From Dromaius novaehollandiae (lineage: Eukaryota > Chordata > Aves > Casuariiformes > Dromaiidae), in the NCBI RefSeq assembly GCF_036370855.1, contig NW_026991456.1:4216001-4280000 (forward strand): DNA of 64,000 nt, in the 5' to 3' direction. Below the pieces are notes generated by a model. That model saw only the letters and a program-made list of their open reading frames with translations. It had not been told where the DNA came from and ran no database searches. Both the position numbers and the translations under genes were made by a program. Positions 42,085 through 54,541 of the stretch are shown here, piece after piece. Position 1 is the first letter of the stretch. Every line of letters begins with the position of its first letter.

Positions 42085-43930
42085 CTCATTTCCATAGCAG
42101 TGACCTCACAAGCACAGCGAGCATCCATGGGCATTCCACTGGCCAATCAGGCCCTGAGGCTGCTGTGACCTCACTAGCACAGCCTGCAGCCATGGGCCTG
42201 ACACTGGACTATGAGGCACAGGGACTGCTCTGACCTCATATGCACAGCCAGCAGCCATGGGCCTACCACTAGCCCATGAGGCACGGATGCTGCTGTGACG
42301 TCACAAGCACAGCTGGAAGCCATGTGCCTGCCACTCGCCTATCAGGCACCGATGATGCTGTGATCTCACAAGCACAGCCAGCAGCCATAGGCCTGCCACT
42401 GGCCTATGAGGCTCTGAGGCTGCTGTGGCCTCACAAGCAAGCACAGCCAGCAGCCGTGCCCTGATGCTGGCCTATGAGGCAAGGAGGCTGCTGTGACCTC
42501 GCAAGCACAGCTGGAAGCCATGTGCCTGTCACTGGCCTATCAGGCACTGATGATGCTGTGACCTCACAAGGAAGCCAAGGCAGCAGCCATGGGCCTGTCC
42601 CTGGCCTATGAGGCATTGGGACTGCTGTGATCTCACATGCAAGCACAACCAGCAGCCATGCCCTGCTGCTGGTCTATGAGGCACGGAGGCTGCTGTGAGC
42701 TCACAAGCACAGCCAGCAGCCAGGGGCCTGCCACTGCCCTATCAGGCCCTGAGGCTGCTGTGACCTCACAACAACAGTGAGTAGCCATGGGCCTGACACT
42801 GGACTATGAGGCACGGAGACTGCTGTGACCTCAGAAGCACAGCTGGAAGCCATGTGCCTGCCATTGGCCTATCAGGCAATGAGACAAATGTGACCTCACA
42901 AGTACAGCCAGCAGCCTTAGACCTGCCACCGCCCTATCAAGCTCTGAGGCTGCTGTGACCTCACAAGCACAGCCAGGAGCTGTGAGTCTGCCCTCGCCTA
43001 TCAGTCACTGGGACTGTTGCGACCTTACAAGCACAGCCAGCAGCCAGGGGCCTGCCACTGGCGTATCAGGCTCTGAGGCTGCTGTGACCTCACAAGCAAG
43101 CACAGCCAGCAGCCATTGGCCTTTCCCTGGCCTGTCAGCCACTGAGAGAAATGAGACCTCACAAGCACAGCGTCCATCCATGGGACTGCCACTGGCCTAT
43201 GAGGCACTGCGTCTGCTGTGATCTCACCTGCACAGCCAGCAGTCATGGGTCTGCTGCTGGCCTAGCAGGCTCTGAGGCTGTTGCGACCTCACAAGAACAG
43301 CCAGCAGCCAAGGGCCTGACACTGCACTATCAGGCACCGATGATGCTGTGATCTCACAAGCACAGCCAGCAGCCATAGGCCTGCCACTGGCCTATGAGGC
43401 TCTGAGGCTGCTGTGGCCTCACAAGCACAGCCAGCAGCCGTGGGCCTGCCACTACCCTATCAGGCACTGAGGCTGCTGTGAGCTCACAAGCACAGCCAGC
43501 AACCAGGGGCCTCCCTCTGGCCTATGAGGCACTGAGGCTGCTGTGACCTCACGAGCACAGCCAGCAGTCACTGGCCTGCCACTGCCCTATCAGGCACTGA
43601 GGCTGCTGTGACCTCACAAGCACAGCCAGCACCCAGGGGCCTGCCACTGGCCTGTGAAGCAGTGAGGCTGCTGTGACCTCACAAGCACAGCCAGCACCCA
43701 GGGGCCTGCCACTGGCCTGTAGGGCACAGAGGTCGATGTGACCTCACAAGCACAGCCAGCAGTCATTGGCCTCCCACTGGCCTATGAGGCACTGGTACTT
43801 CTTCCACCCCACAAGCACAACTTGCAGCCAGGGGCCTCCCTCCAGCCTATGAGGCACTGAGGCTGCTGTGACCTCAGAAGCACAGCCAGCAGCCATGGCC
43901 CTGCCACTGGCCTTTCAGGCAATGGCACTA
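42085..43930. repeat. 65-bp minisatellite, array D
   Basis: About 28 monomers of the same family as arrays A-C, with many GCCTATGAGGC and CCTATCAGGC variants. Some monomers carry CAAGCAAGCAC insertions (such as near 42430 and 43095). The right end is shared with array C; the left end follows the ERV LTR. It marks the left side of the second copy of the large duplication. Confidence 0.94.
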
Positions 43931-43935
43931 GTAAA

Positions 43936-44078
43936 TATCTGCATATATACATATCATACACAGACACACATATATATCATACATATATATATATATCAAA
44001 TATACATCATATATATCATATATGTATATCATGTATGCATAGCATATATATATCATACATATATATATATAAAATAGT
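43936..44078. repeat. TA/CATATA microsatellite, copy 2
   Basis: Copy of 9570-9712 with the same length. Confidence 0.9.
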
Positions 44079-46291
44079 AAATATCTACATCCAAGCTAAT
44101 CATATTATGCCCTTTTTATGCACAGTAAAAGACTGAAGTAATTTTAAGTTGCTGCTTATTTGACCTGTTTTAAACATCTACTTTGGGATAAGATGAACTG
44201 AGCCAACGAAAGTCCTTTTGCTCTTTTCTGAATATAAAGGGAGCCTAAGATGACTAGACCAGATCTAGACACCTATGTTTCATCAAATACATCCTCCTTA
44301 TAATAGCTGAAAAAGATGCTTGACAAAGAATGAAAACATGCATATAGGCAAACAGGTTGGAGCAGGAAAAGTTCATGTACCCAGCAGGTGGCAACACCAG
44401 TCTGGCAATGTCAACCACCACACTTGGATATTCACAGTCAGAAGATGAAATAGCAGTGGTGCAATGATGACCAGATAGCCTGTAATATGTAACGCCAACC
44501 CTGGGACATAAAACATAGAGGACATTGTGTGGATGTTCTCTCAGGGGATCAAAGAGATGCACAAGATATTCATTAACACAGAAGCCGTAAAAATAAAACA
44601 GAGTGAATGATATTGCCTAGGTCCAAAGCCTAATTAATCCATCTTCTTCTTCTATTTTTACAATAAGAAAGGATCTCTGTCTACTCACCATACGATATTT
44701 TTCTAAGGTAACCACTTGGTATTTAAAAAAAAAGATATCCAAGAAAAAAAAGAATCATTGATATATTCTTGGCAAAAGTGAACAGGAGAAGACATAAAAT
44801 TTCCATAGGCCATTAACCAGTTAACAGGTGACATGAAAGCAAACACTTTGTTATCCTGCTACGCAGCATCTCTGAAATAAGCAGAAAAGAAGAATCCCTG
44901 TATTTACATTTGATTCTAACAAAAAGTTAACTAGGTATATTGATACAGGTTATTAGCTACTAGATGCCATTATAAGTCACACCAAAGATACACAGCTAAT
45001 TTCCAGGGTAATACGGAAAATGATTAGAAAATAGTTTTGTGTGTAATCAAGACTCTAGTGCCCCTGAGTGACATAGCAGGTTAACTGTTCACAGCAGACT
45101 GTGGACAACATTTTTGAATTGAAAGGCTGATGACGTCCTTCCCTTCCTCCATTGCTCTGTCAGAAACATTGGTAAAGACTGTGGTAAATATTCAACTTTT
45201 AACGTGCGCTTCAGAAATAATGACGGCAGCAAATGTGTTTACAGGACAATGCTGAAGAAGATCAGCTATTTAAAGCATTCCTTTTCCACATACATAGCCA
45301 CGCTTTCCCCCCTCTCCCATACAGTCACACTAGGAAGATTGAAACAGTAAGGGCAAGAGTGCTCTCTTGATATTAAGGCATAAACCAGGCAGAGGGAAGG
45401 GTAAGATCATAACTTTTTGTAATAAATTAAAATGGACCCATTTCCTACCATTCCAGTCCCCACTTTTTATATGCAAATAAGGCAGAAAAGTGGCGATATT
45501 CCAAATGTTCTATTTCCTGTCCTACATTGACCTTGCTAGTGTTTTAATTTGGAAAGGATGACCTGGCTGCTCATTTTCCACAGCTCATTGGAGCCATAAA
45601 TAACGAGGTCAAGACAAAGGACAATGCACTGAGCTAAAGAATCAGTGCAAGCATCAAAGCAAGACAACACATGGCTGCAATTTATACAATATTTTGAGGC
45701 ATCATATTCTGAGCATATTATGAATCTCTATTCGTGATAAAGGCTATACCAAGGAAAAAAGATTAAAAGATGAGAGCCGTGGTTATAACAATGTAGAATG
45801 GAAGACGAGAGAAATCTGAATCCTAACATTTTTAAGATTACCATTGCGTGGTGCTTCTTTGATGATGTTTCTGAACTTAATGCAATTAATATGTAATTAC
45901 AGAATACCAACGGGATCAAAAAAATCATTGGCCCATGAAAATACAGGAATTAAAGAAGAAACATAATACTGCCTTTTGATATTCAAAGCTGAATACGTAA
46001 TGTCATTATGCTAAATAATCCTGCTGAACAGAAGAGGATTTTCGGCTGACAACATCTCTTTGCACTTCTGAATCTTAAAATACAAAACTCTTCCTATTAC
46101 GATGCATAAGGAAACATTCCTGTGGTACTGTATTCACGCATGGAGTTCTCTGGAATTTCAACAAGGATATGGACCTATGTAAATCACGTGCACACACATA
46201 AGCAGTGTTAATCGTCTATATTCTCTTCTTGTTTCTTTAAATAGAAAAACTACCAAGTAGAACTCCAAGTGTGGGATTCATCTCAGACAAT
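44079..46291. other. AT-rich intergenic DNA, copy 2
   Basis: Copy of 9713-11925 with few substitutions (for example near 45386 and 45715). No gene seen. Confidence 0.6.
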
Positions 46292-46456
46292 TCTCACAGA
46301 ATTACTGAGGTTGGAAGGGACCTCAGGAGATCATCTAGTCCAGCACCCTTCCCCTCTCCACCACCCAGCTCAGAGCAAGGTCAACTAGAGCAAGTTGCCC
46401 AGGATCATGTCCAGTTGGATTTTGAATATCTTGAAGGATGGAGACTGCACTGTATT
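46292..46456 (-). mobile_element. CR1 LINE 3' fragment, copy 2
   Basis: Copy of the fragment at 11926-12090. Confidence 0.85.
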
Positions 46457-46883
46457 TGTCTTCTGATGATACAAATAGTCTTGCTAACAAGGCCTACTTT
46501 GGCATTGTACCACAAATATGTACATCACCACACACTGAGGAAGTCAGTGGTATGTCACTCGGGGCTCTATCAGAAAGAACAACACCTGTTTAAAGAGCCA
46601 GTCCTGGAGACCAGGGGGCAAAAGTTGCTTATAGCTGCCATCATTTAAGGACACTGCAACTAGACAGGCAGACAAAGTGGTGCTGGTAAGAGGAGTGTAA
46701 ATACAAGATATGTTCTGGGTCTTTCTGGTTGATGACATTCTCTAAAAAACCTTCTACACATGCTGTAATCTAACACCCTCCCATCAGCTACTTATAAACC
46801 TAAAGGAACGGCATCTCCCGAGGGTCAAACCTCCCCTAGCGCTGCGGGGGGGTGGGGGTGGGGGGGCGGGAGTTGGCGGCCTG

Positions 46884-46992
46884 GCATGCGGGGAGCCGTA
46901 GTTTTCACCGCGGCATGCCGGGAGCAGTGGTCTTCCAGCACTGGGCTTCCGGGCCGCCATTTTCATGTGCACGGTATGCTGGGAGGTGTAGT
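46884..46992. promoter_or_regulatory. ZNF143-type promoter cluster, copy 2
   Basis: The three 19-bp elements and the YY1-like site are kept. The E-box has changed from CACGTG to CATGTG, and the G-rich run just upstream (about 46847-46870) is 13 bp longer. Confidence 0.5.
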
Positions 46993-47282
46993 CTTCTCAG
47001 ACGGGGCTACTGGGTGACCATGCTGCGCCTCTCGAGGTGGCGGGGGCGGGCAGGTCTCTGCCAGCGGCGTTCCCACCAGCCAGCCGCATCGTGCTCTGTG
47101 GCAGGCCAGGAGCTGTGGTTCCAGGTGCCGGTGCCTTCTCAGCCCTGCAGCAGTGGCCCGCTGGGTCTGTTCCTTACTGGACGTGTGTCACTCACGCCTG
47201 AGTCCCCACAGGTCACGGGGGACAGTGGAATGCCCCTGTTTTTCCCCGGTACAGGGCAGGAAGCATTTTCTATCTCTGGTGG

Positions 47283-47856
47283 TGTTGCAAGACAATCTTG
47301 GAAGCTCAGAAAGAGTGTTCATGCTCTTTAAACTAGGCAGATGAGGAGAACCTCTCTATTTCCTGGGAGGAAATAATTCTTTAATCAAGGCCGTCCTAGA
47401 ACTGCTAAAGCCTTAAAGAAACTGTAAATCAAGATGCTTTGTTTTCTATGCATACATTGCCAATTTAGCAAAAGAATTCGAGGTATCCCCTAACTGACCT
47501 GTCCTCATTATAATACAAGAAAATCACGCTGATAGGTCAGAAAGACCCACGCCCGGGTGAAGACCCCTCCCCTGAGCATGTGTAGTAGTAAAATGGTGTG
47601 TAAGCAATATTACAGTTGTAGGTAAATCACTAACCAACCGGTGTAAAAGGGAAAGTTGCAAACCTTGCAATTTGTTTGTGTAAATGCTACTTGGAAAGCC
47701 GGGGGTGGGGGGGGTGGGGGGAATGCGCTTGATTTGTGGGAAACCACCGAGCAGCCAGGCTTGCGCAACTCTGAAATAAATAAGCAAATGTCTCTCCTGA
47801 GCGTGTAATTATTGGCTTAGTGCACACGGGGCAACGAATCCGCTTTTTGGACAGCA
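47283..47856 (+). mobile_element. Solo LTR, copy 2
   Basis: Copy of 12904-13477 with identical ends. Confidence 0.8.
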
Positions 47857-48526
47857 GTGTGACCGGGCAGGGTTGTCCCCAGGGGCTGGGGCTGTCCCTC
47901 TTGGAAATGGGGAGGGCAGGGAGAGAAGGAGGGGTGCTGCGGGCTCCTGGGAGTCGTAGCTTTGCTCAGGATTGGGGCCAGTTAGGCAGCTGCTGGGAGG
48001 AGCGGCAGTGCTGGGAGGGCACGGTGCGGAGCTGTCCTGCTGTGCAGCACAAGGGAAAGTCGACCAGCACCGTTGCTGTCCGAGGACCCTGGAACAGCCC
48101 GAGAGACCCTGGAACAGCCACCCCACGGACACCGTGTCACTGCCTCGCAAGGCCATTGCGTTCAGGTACGTTAGACTACATCGGGCAGAAGAAACGTAAG
48201 CCGAAGGATCAGGGCAAATAGCTGCTTGTCTAGGTTTGTTACCTAGCGACGCACTGGCAAAGCTTTTCATGAACACTCCTACTTGATCGAGTGCATATTC
48301 ATTCCGTGAATATTACTGCCAGAACGCGTACGTCACTGATCCTTTAAAGCAAGTCCGTGGCACTGGGGTAGCACGTGTAGTGGAGACTAAATGCAATAAT
48401 ACCTCATTTTGATGTCGTTCTCTTCTGCGAAAGCACTTGGAGCAGATGACAACATTTATCATACTATTTTGTTTATTGAGTGGACCCTGATACTGGGGAG
48501 AAGGTGGTACTGCACCGAAAGGGAGC

Positions 48527-49181
48527 ACGCATGCGCATTGCGTTCCGCCGCGCTCACTGCTGCCATCGCGGGTCTGAAAAGCGGCACTGCACACTCATCG
48601 GCGTAGCGCATGCGCACTGCGTTCCGTCCCGCTCACCGCTGTCCTCGCGTGTCGACAAGGCAGCACTGCAGCCGCCGCCGGCCACCGCTGCGTACGAAGA
48701 ACAGTGCAGGCAGCCGGCGCACACGTGTGCGCTGCCGGTCACCGTGTTCACCGCTACTCTCCGCTCTCTCGGGGACGGGTAAGCGAAGGCGCTCGTCCAC
48801 CCCTGCCCGGTGCTCACGGACCGGGAGCGCTTTTCCCGAGAGGGCTTTTCCTTCCTGGTGCTTCCTGGGGGTGCGGGGACGGGCAGTGCCGTCTCAGAGC
48901 TGCTCCGCGACCGGGGCAGCCCCAGCGCCTGCTCGCTGATCCCTGCCGCTCTCTCGGGCACGGGCAGAGCAGCCTCGGGGCGCTCGCTGCTCGGCCTGAG
49001 CACCGGGCTGGCGCGGCGGGCTGCGGGTCGCCCGCGGGAGCCGGCCGGCTGCAGCGCCGCGCTACGACCACACGAGGGCGCCATTGCGGGTCTCGCCTCC
49101 CCGCCCCCGCTCCCGCTCCCGCTCGCCCCCGCCCCTCCCGCGCTGTCCGTAGCCAGCGCATGCGCGGCGGCGGGGAGCAAG
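48527..49181. promoter_or_regulatory. NRF1-rich CpG promoter, copy 2
   Basis: All three NRF1 palindromes are preserved (about 48527, 48606 and 49156). Confidence 0.6.
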
Positions 49182-49266
49182 ATGGCGGCGAGCAGGGTGG
49201 GTGTTTTCGCTCGGCGGCTGCGGGCGAGGGCCGAGGCCGCCTGGAGTCGAGCACGTGGGGATCCCG
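49182..49266 (+). CDS. Exon-like ORF start, copy 2
   Basis: Same ATG, YY1-type context and GTGAGG donor as at 14803-14887, with one Gly-to-Arg change (GGG to CGG) at codon 12. The putative second exon has 11 G where copy 1 has 9 (about 49512-49522), which shifts the frame between copies. Confidence 0.33.
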
Positions 49267-49632
49267 GTGAGGCGAGCGTGTGCTTTCGGGTGGCCGCGGG
49301 CGTCGGGCTGTGTCCTGCCCGCCGGGGCTGTCGCTTCGTGGAGGCGGCGGGGCGGGGGGGCGGGGGGTTCGGACCTGGCGCCGCGCCGCGCCGGGTCTGC
49401 CGGAGCGCGGCTCTGACTCTGCCTTTTCCGTGTGTCGCCTGTAGGGCCCCAGTTCCTCCCCAGCGCGGGCCAGGGCGTGCGCTCACCGCTGTGGACGCAG
49501 CCTGGAGGAGCGGGGGGGGGGGTGTGTCTGCGCGGGGGTCTGGATGTGTCCAGCAGCGGCACAGCAGCCTGATGTCTCCTCTCGTCTGGGACGCGGGTTC
49601 CTTTGCAGCTTTTCTGGGATGCGGGGCCCTTG

Positions 49633-50610
49633 GTGAGTTCCCTGCTGCCTTCTCTGGCGTTCTGTGCAAGCTCATAGATCCCTCCTCCTCCCCCCCCGCC
49701 ACCCTATCTGATGGGGTGGGAGACCAGTGGCTCCTCCCGCCGAGCTGACAGCAACGTGGGGCACCCCTATGTGCTCCCTACACATCTGGGATGGCACCCC
49801 TGCCCTGAGGGCCCCGCAGAGTCCCACCCTTCCTGCAACCAGCCCCCCCAAAGCCATTAAACCACCCACAAATCCTGCCCCAACACCCCTACAGGCCCCA
49901 AAACATCTCCAAGCCCTGCCTCAACGTTGTCACTGACTCCAGACCTTCCCCTGCACTCTCTCCAAAGCCCCAAACATTCCTAAAACTGCTGCCAGGCCCA
50001 GTCCCCGCAGCAGTGAGGCGTTCTAACAAAGATGGGGTGTGATCTGCGTCTCTGCCTTGACTCAGTCCCGCTTTAGAGAAATGGGAGTTTACAGCGCTTC
50101 CTGGTGAAGAGTGTTGGCGGGTGGATGCGCTGATGACAAAGAGATTTTTCTCTCTTTTCTTCTGAGCCGCCTCTCAGAAGCCTCTGTACGTACACGATGT
50201 GGCTGATCTGGGATAATCGTGCTGTGCACAATGCTTAAGGAGAACATTGCCATGAAATGGCGGGCTAAGGAATAGCCTAAAAAACCTAAAAGGCTCGGGA
50301 AAAGCCAAAGAGAACACCGTTGGGCTCTGGGAAGCCCCAGTGATGCTACAGAAAACAGCATGGCTTTTAGGCATCTCCTCAGAGCAGCAGCAATGTCTTG
50401 CTCCAGCCTATGGGACAATGGGGACTCTTAATTACCGCCTTGAATTACCACAAGTGTTGCGAAAGCAGAAGGGACTAGGGAGCACGCAGAGCAGGTTGTG
50501 GGCTATATGTCAAGTTTAAACAAGCAACAAGCCCCTCTGCAAATAGGAACAGGTTTAGCCCTAAGTAATAGATGAAGGTAGCTGTGAGTAACGTGAAGCG
50601 AAGCGGTTAT
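49633..50610. other. C-rich to neutral intergenic DNA, copy 2
   Basis: Copy of 15252-16229. No gene seen. Confidence 0.5.
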
Positions 50611-53072
50611 GTCAGTCACCCCAAAAGCCTCAGAGAAGTGGTCCAAACACTGCCCCCAAAGTCTTCATTGCACCCTAGAGGCCTCTGTTTGATGTCTAGT
50701 CCCCTTAGGACTGCTCCAATCCCCTCAGAACCTCTCCATTGGACTTCATTGTGCACCAGGGGCTCAGTTGAGCGTGTAGAGTCCTTAGGACCCCTCTCGT
50801 ACCCTCAGAACCCCTCCTGAGGCCTTTGTAGTGCTCCCAGAGCCCTTTTTTGGTCCACCGGCTCTCGTAGGACTTCTCTAATTCCTTCAATATCCCTCTT
50901 TTGGCCTTCATTGTGCAGGAGCCCTCCGTTGTCCTTCTAGCTCTCCAAGCACCTCTCTAGTCCCACCAGGACCCCTCCTTTTGCCTTCGTTGTTCCATAT
51001 AGCATTTTTTTTCTTCCTTCTAGTCCCTTTACAACCCCCCGGTCTACTCTAGGTGCCTCTTTTGGCCAAAATTGTGCCCTGCAGCCCTCTTTTGGCCCTC
51101 TAGAACCAAGAGGACCCCTCTAGTCACCTCTGAATCCCTCTGGAGGCCTTTGTTGTGCCCCAGGGCTGTCTTCTGGCTCTCCTGACGACCCCTTTGGATC
51201 CCTCAAATTCCACCTAAGAACCTTTCTGGAGGCTGTCCTTGTTCCCCAGAGTCTTTTTTGGCCTTGTAGACCTGTTAGCACCCCTCCAGTGCACTCTCAA
51301 ACACTCTCTTGGCCAAAATTGGGCCCCAGAGCTCTTTGGGCTCTCCAGACCCTAGCGAATCTCTCTCGTCCTCTCAGACCACCTCCTGAGCTCATCCCTG
51401 CTCCCCAGTTGATATTTTTTCAGCCAGGTAGACCACTTAGGACTCCTCTAGTGCACTTTGGACTACTCTTTCAGTCTCCCTTCTGTCCCAGAGCTGTCTT
51501 CTGGCCCTCCGGCCCCTTTAGCACCCCGCTAGTCCCTTCAGAATCCCTCCAGAGGCCTTTGTGGTGCTCCAGAGCCCTCATTTGGCCCTCCAGCCTTCTC
51601 AGCAGCCCTCTCGTCTGCTCTGCACTCCTTTTTTTGGCCAAAATGGGGCCCCAGAGGCTTTTTCTTTGTTCATTGGTTCCCTCAGGAAACCCCTAGTGTG
51701 CTCTCGACCCCTCTTTTGGCCAAGATTGGGACCGGAGTCTTCTGTGGGCACTCTAGACCCCTGAGGACCCCTCTAGTGTACTCTGGACCACTCTTTTGGC
51801 CACAATTGGGCCCCAGAGCTGTCTTCTGGCCCTCCAGCCCCCTTAGGGAACATCTAGTCTCCTCAGAACTCTTCCAGTTTTCTTCCTGGTTCACCAGAGT
51901 CATTTTTTGGCCATGTAGACCCTTTAGCAGCCCTCTAAGTGTGCTGTGGACTACTCTTTCAGCCTTTTTTATGCCCCAGAGCTGTGTTTTGGATGTCTAG
52001 ACCCCTTTAGGACCCTGGTAGAGCCCTCAGAGTCCCTCCGGAGCCCTTCTTCATGCCCTGGAGCCCTCTTTTGGCCCTTTAGCAGCCCTCTATTCTGCTT
52101 TGGCTTCATTTTTTGACCTTTTATTTCCCCCCCACAGACCACTCCTGGCCCTCTAGAACCCTTAGCACCCTTCTAGAGGCCTTTGCCATGCTCCAAAGCT
52201 GTCTTTTGGGTCTCAAGTTCCCTTAGGACCCCTCTAGTGTGCTCAGAACCCCTCTGGAGGCCTTTGTGTCCCGGAGCCCTCTTTTGGCCATCCACATCCC
52301 ATAGGAGCCCTCCTGTCCACTCAGAGCACCTCCTGAGGTCGGTCATGTTACCCAGTTTTGTTTTTTTTTTTTTCCCCTGTGCCATTTAGTCCCCTTAGGA
52401 GCCCTCTAGTCTGCTCAGAACCTCTCCTGGGGTGCTTGTTGTGCCCCAGAGCTGTCCTCTGGCTCCACAGCCCCCTTTGGAACCCTCTAGTCTCCTCAGA
52501 AGCCCTCCAGATTTCTTCCTTGTTCCCCAAAGTCATTCCTTGGCCATGCAGGCCCCTCAGCACCCCTCTAGTGCACTCTGGACCACTCTTTGGGCTTTCC
52601 TTGTTCCCTAGAGCTGTCTTTTGGCTCTCTAGCTCCTTTAGAACTTCTGCAGTGTTCTCAGAACTCTTCCTGAGCCCTGTCTTATGCCCTGGAGTGCTCT
52701 GTTCATCGTTCAGCTGCCTGAGTACCCCTCTTTTCCTCTGAACCCCTTCAGAGGCTTTGCTTGTTCTCTTCTGGCTTCTTTTAGTTGCTCTCTAGTCTCC
52801 GTAAGAGATGTCTAATCTGCTCTGGGTTCCTCTTTAGAGCTTTGTTGTGCTGCATAGACCTCTGCTGGTCCTGTAGAGCCCTGAGGAACCCCTTTATTTC
52901 ACTCTGGACTACTCTGTCAGCCTTCCTTGTTGTGCCCCCAGAGCCCTGCGTAGGTTCTCCAGCCCTCTTAGCATCCCTCTTCCCTCCTTGTGCCAGTCCT
53001 CCACTTAGAAATACAGAGCTAGTACTCCCCTGGGGAACTACCCATTCCACCTACTGACCCCTTTTTCTGAGC
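50611..53072. repeat. Degenerate pyrimidine-rich array, copy 2
   Basis: Copy of 16230-18690, one T longer in the run at about 52360. Confidence 0.8.
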
Positions 53073-54541
53073 ACTCTAGGTACTATACAGGAAGTACCCC
53101 TCTTCAGAAGTACTCACATTACAGAAGCAGCCTTGTTCCAGGAGTTTATTTTGATATCTTGGTTTGCCCTAGAGGAAATGCTGTCCTGCTACAACGGCTG
53201 TATTATATGCAGGTCTGAACCAATTAGAGCACTGTGGTGTAGTGTTCCCTTAACAGGTTATGTTGAATCTTGTAGCTTTCTTTCTAAGCATAAGCAGAAC
53301 TGATTTTTAGTTTTTAGTGCAAAGGCTAGTGCTAGTTTGGGTAAAAAAGCTTAATAACATACCTCCTGATATTATGGGTTCAGTATATAAGGTTTCAGTA
53401 ATAAAGAAGATGGTCTGTTTTATCAAAGAGGTCCGTCTGTCCTTTCTGTGCTCTCCCATCCAGATACTGAGTGGAAGCAAAAGGCTTGCTTCTGCTTAGC
53501 CCTATGTATTTATGGCTGCCAGTGGTTTGCCCCTCCCCTTCCAAGGGCTTGTGGGTAGGGCAGTGGGTGAGGCTAGGGTTACATAAACCCAGGGTGTTCA
53601 CACAGTCTCTGCTCTCTTTGGGGATAGTGCTCTGGAACTGCCTTGGGAAATAACAGCATTTGTGGAAGTGAAACTATCCAGAAAGACTTATTGCTGCATT
53701 TAGAGAAGCAAGGGCCATTCCTTAATGTTAGAGCAATGAGATGGCTGAAGGTGGAGTTGTGAGCATGCCAGAAAATTGCTTATAGCAGGCAGTTTTGGTT
53801 TTGTGTTGGTATCTTGGTGTGGGGTGTTCAGGGGTGGACGAGGGTTTCTGAGTGTGCAGTTGTATCCTCTGTTAATTGTCTGTATTGTTTTCTGGTGTTT
53901 GTGTGTTTACTGTGGAAGGGGCCTAACTTCCTCACTGGGCTCTTTGAACATGCTGATGCTTGAGGCATTGCTTGTGCCTCTGCTGGACTGCAGACAAGAG
54001 AAGAGAGCAGGGGTCCTGGGAAAACATTTCCTTCTACACTTACACCCTAGGTGGTGGTTGTGTGTTTTATCTCCAGTAAGGTGGATCTGTGTGAGGTATT
54101 GCTCTCATCAGCTAGTCTGGTTTCTGGCTCGCTGGATGTTTTGCTGCTCCTCAGAAATACTGTCAGCCCTGTTCAGGGAGAAACTGTGTGGGGTTTTTCT
54201 GTAGTATGCAGACTTGTAGAAGAGTCCAGATTTTGTATGAAGAGGGAAGGAAGCCTTCTCCCTTCCTGTAACTGCAGTAGGATGAGAAAGGAAGTCACCT
54301 TGTCGGAAAGCAAAGCGGACTGTGAGTAAGCCCATGTGCCTGAAGAGCTCAAAAACCAACCTCCCCTCAGCTAATGAACTCACCTCTCTTCTTGCCTAAG
54401 CCTCAGTGCTGAGAGAGAAGAAACGGTTGTACTTCTCGGAACCACCAGGAACCAATTTGCAGTCTTGCCTGGCAGCTCCTTTCTTATATCCATGCCTGTG
54501 AACCTAGTGCCACCTGCCCTTCTGTGGCTCTGCTTCTGACC
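53073..54541. other. Intergenic DNA, copy 2
   Basis: Copy of 18691-20159. No gene seen. Confidence 0.5.

Noticed and set aside
42070-42090. TGGTGCCCGGCGAG as a definite primer-binding site
   Set aside because: It starts with TGG after the LTR, but I could not match it confidently to a tRNA 3' end and the preceding LTR edge lacks a CA.
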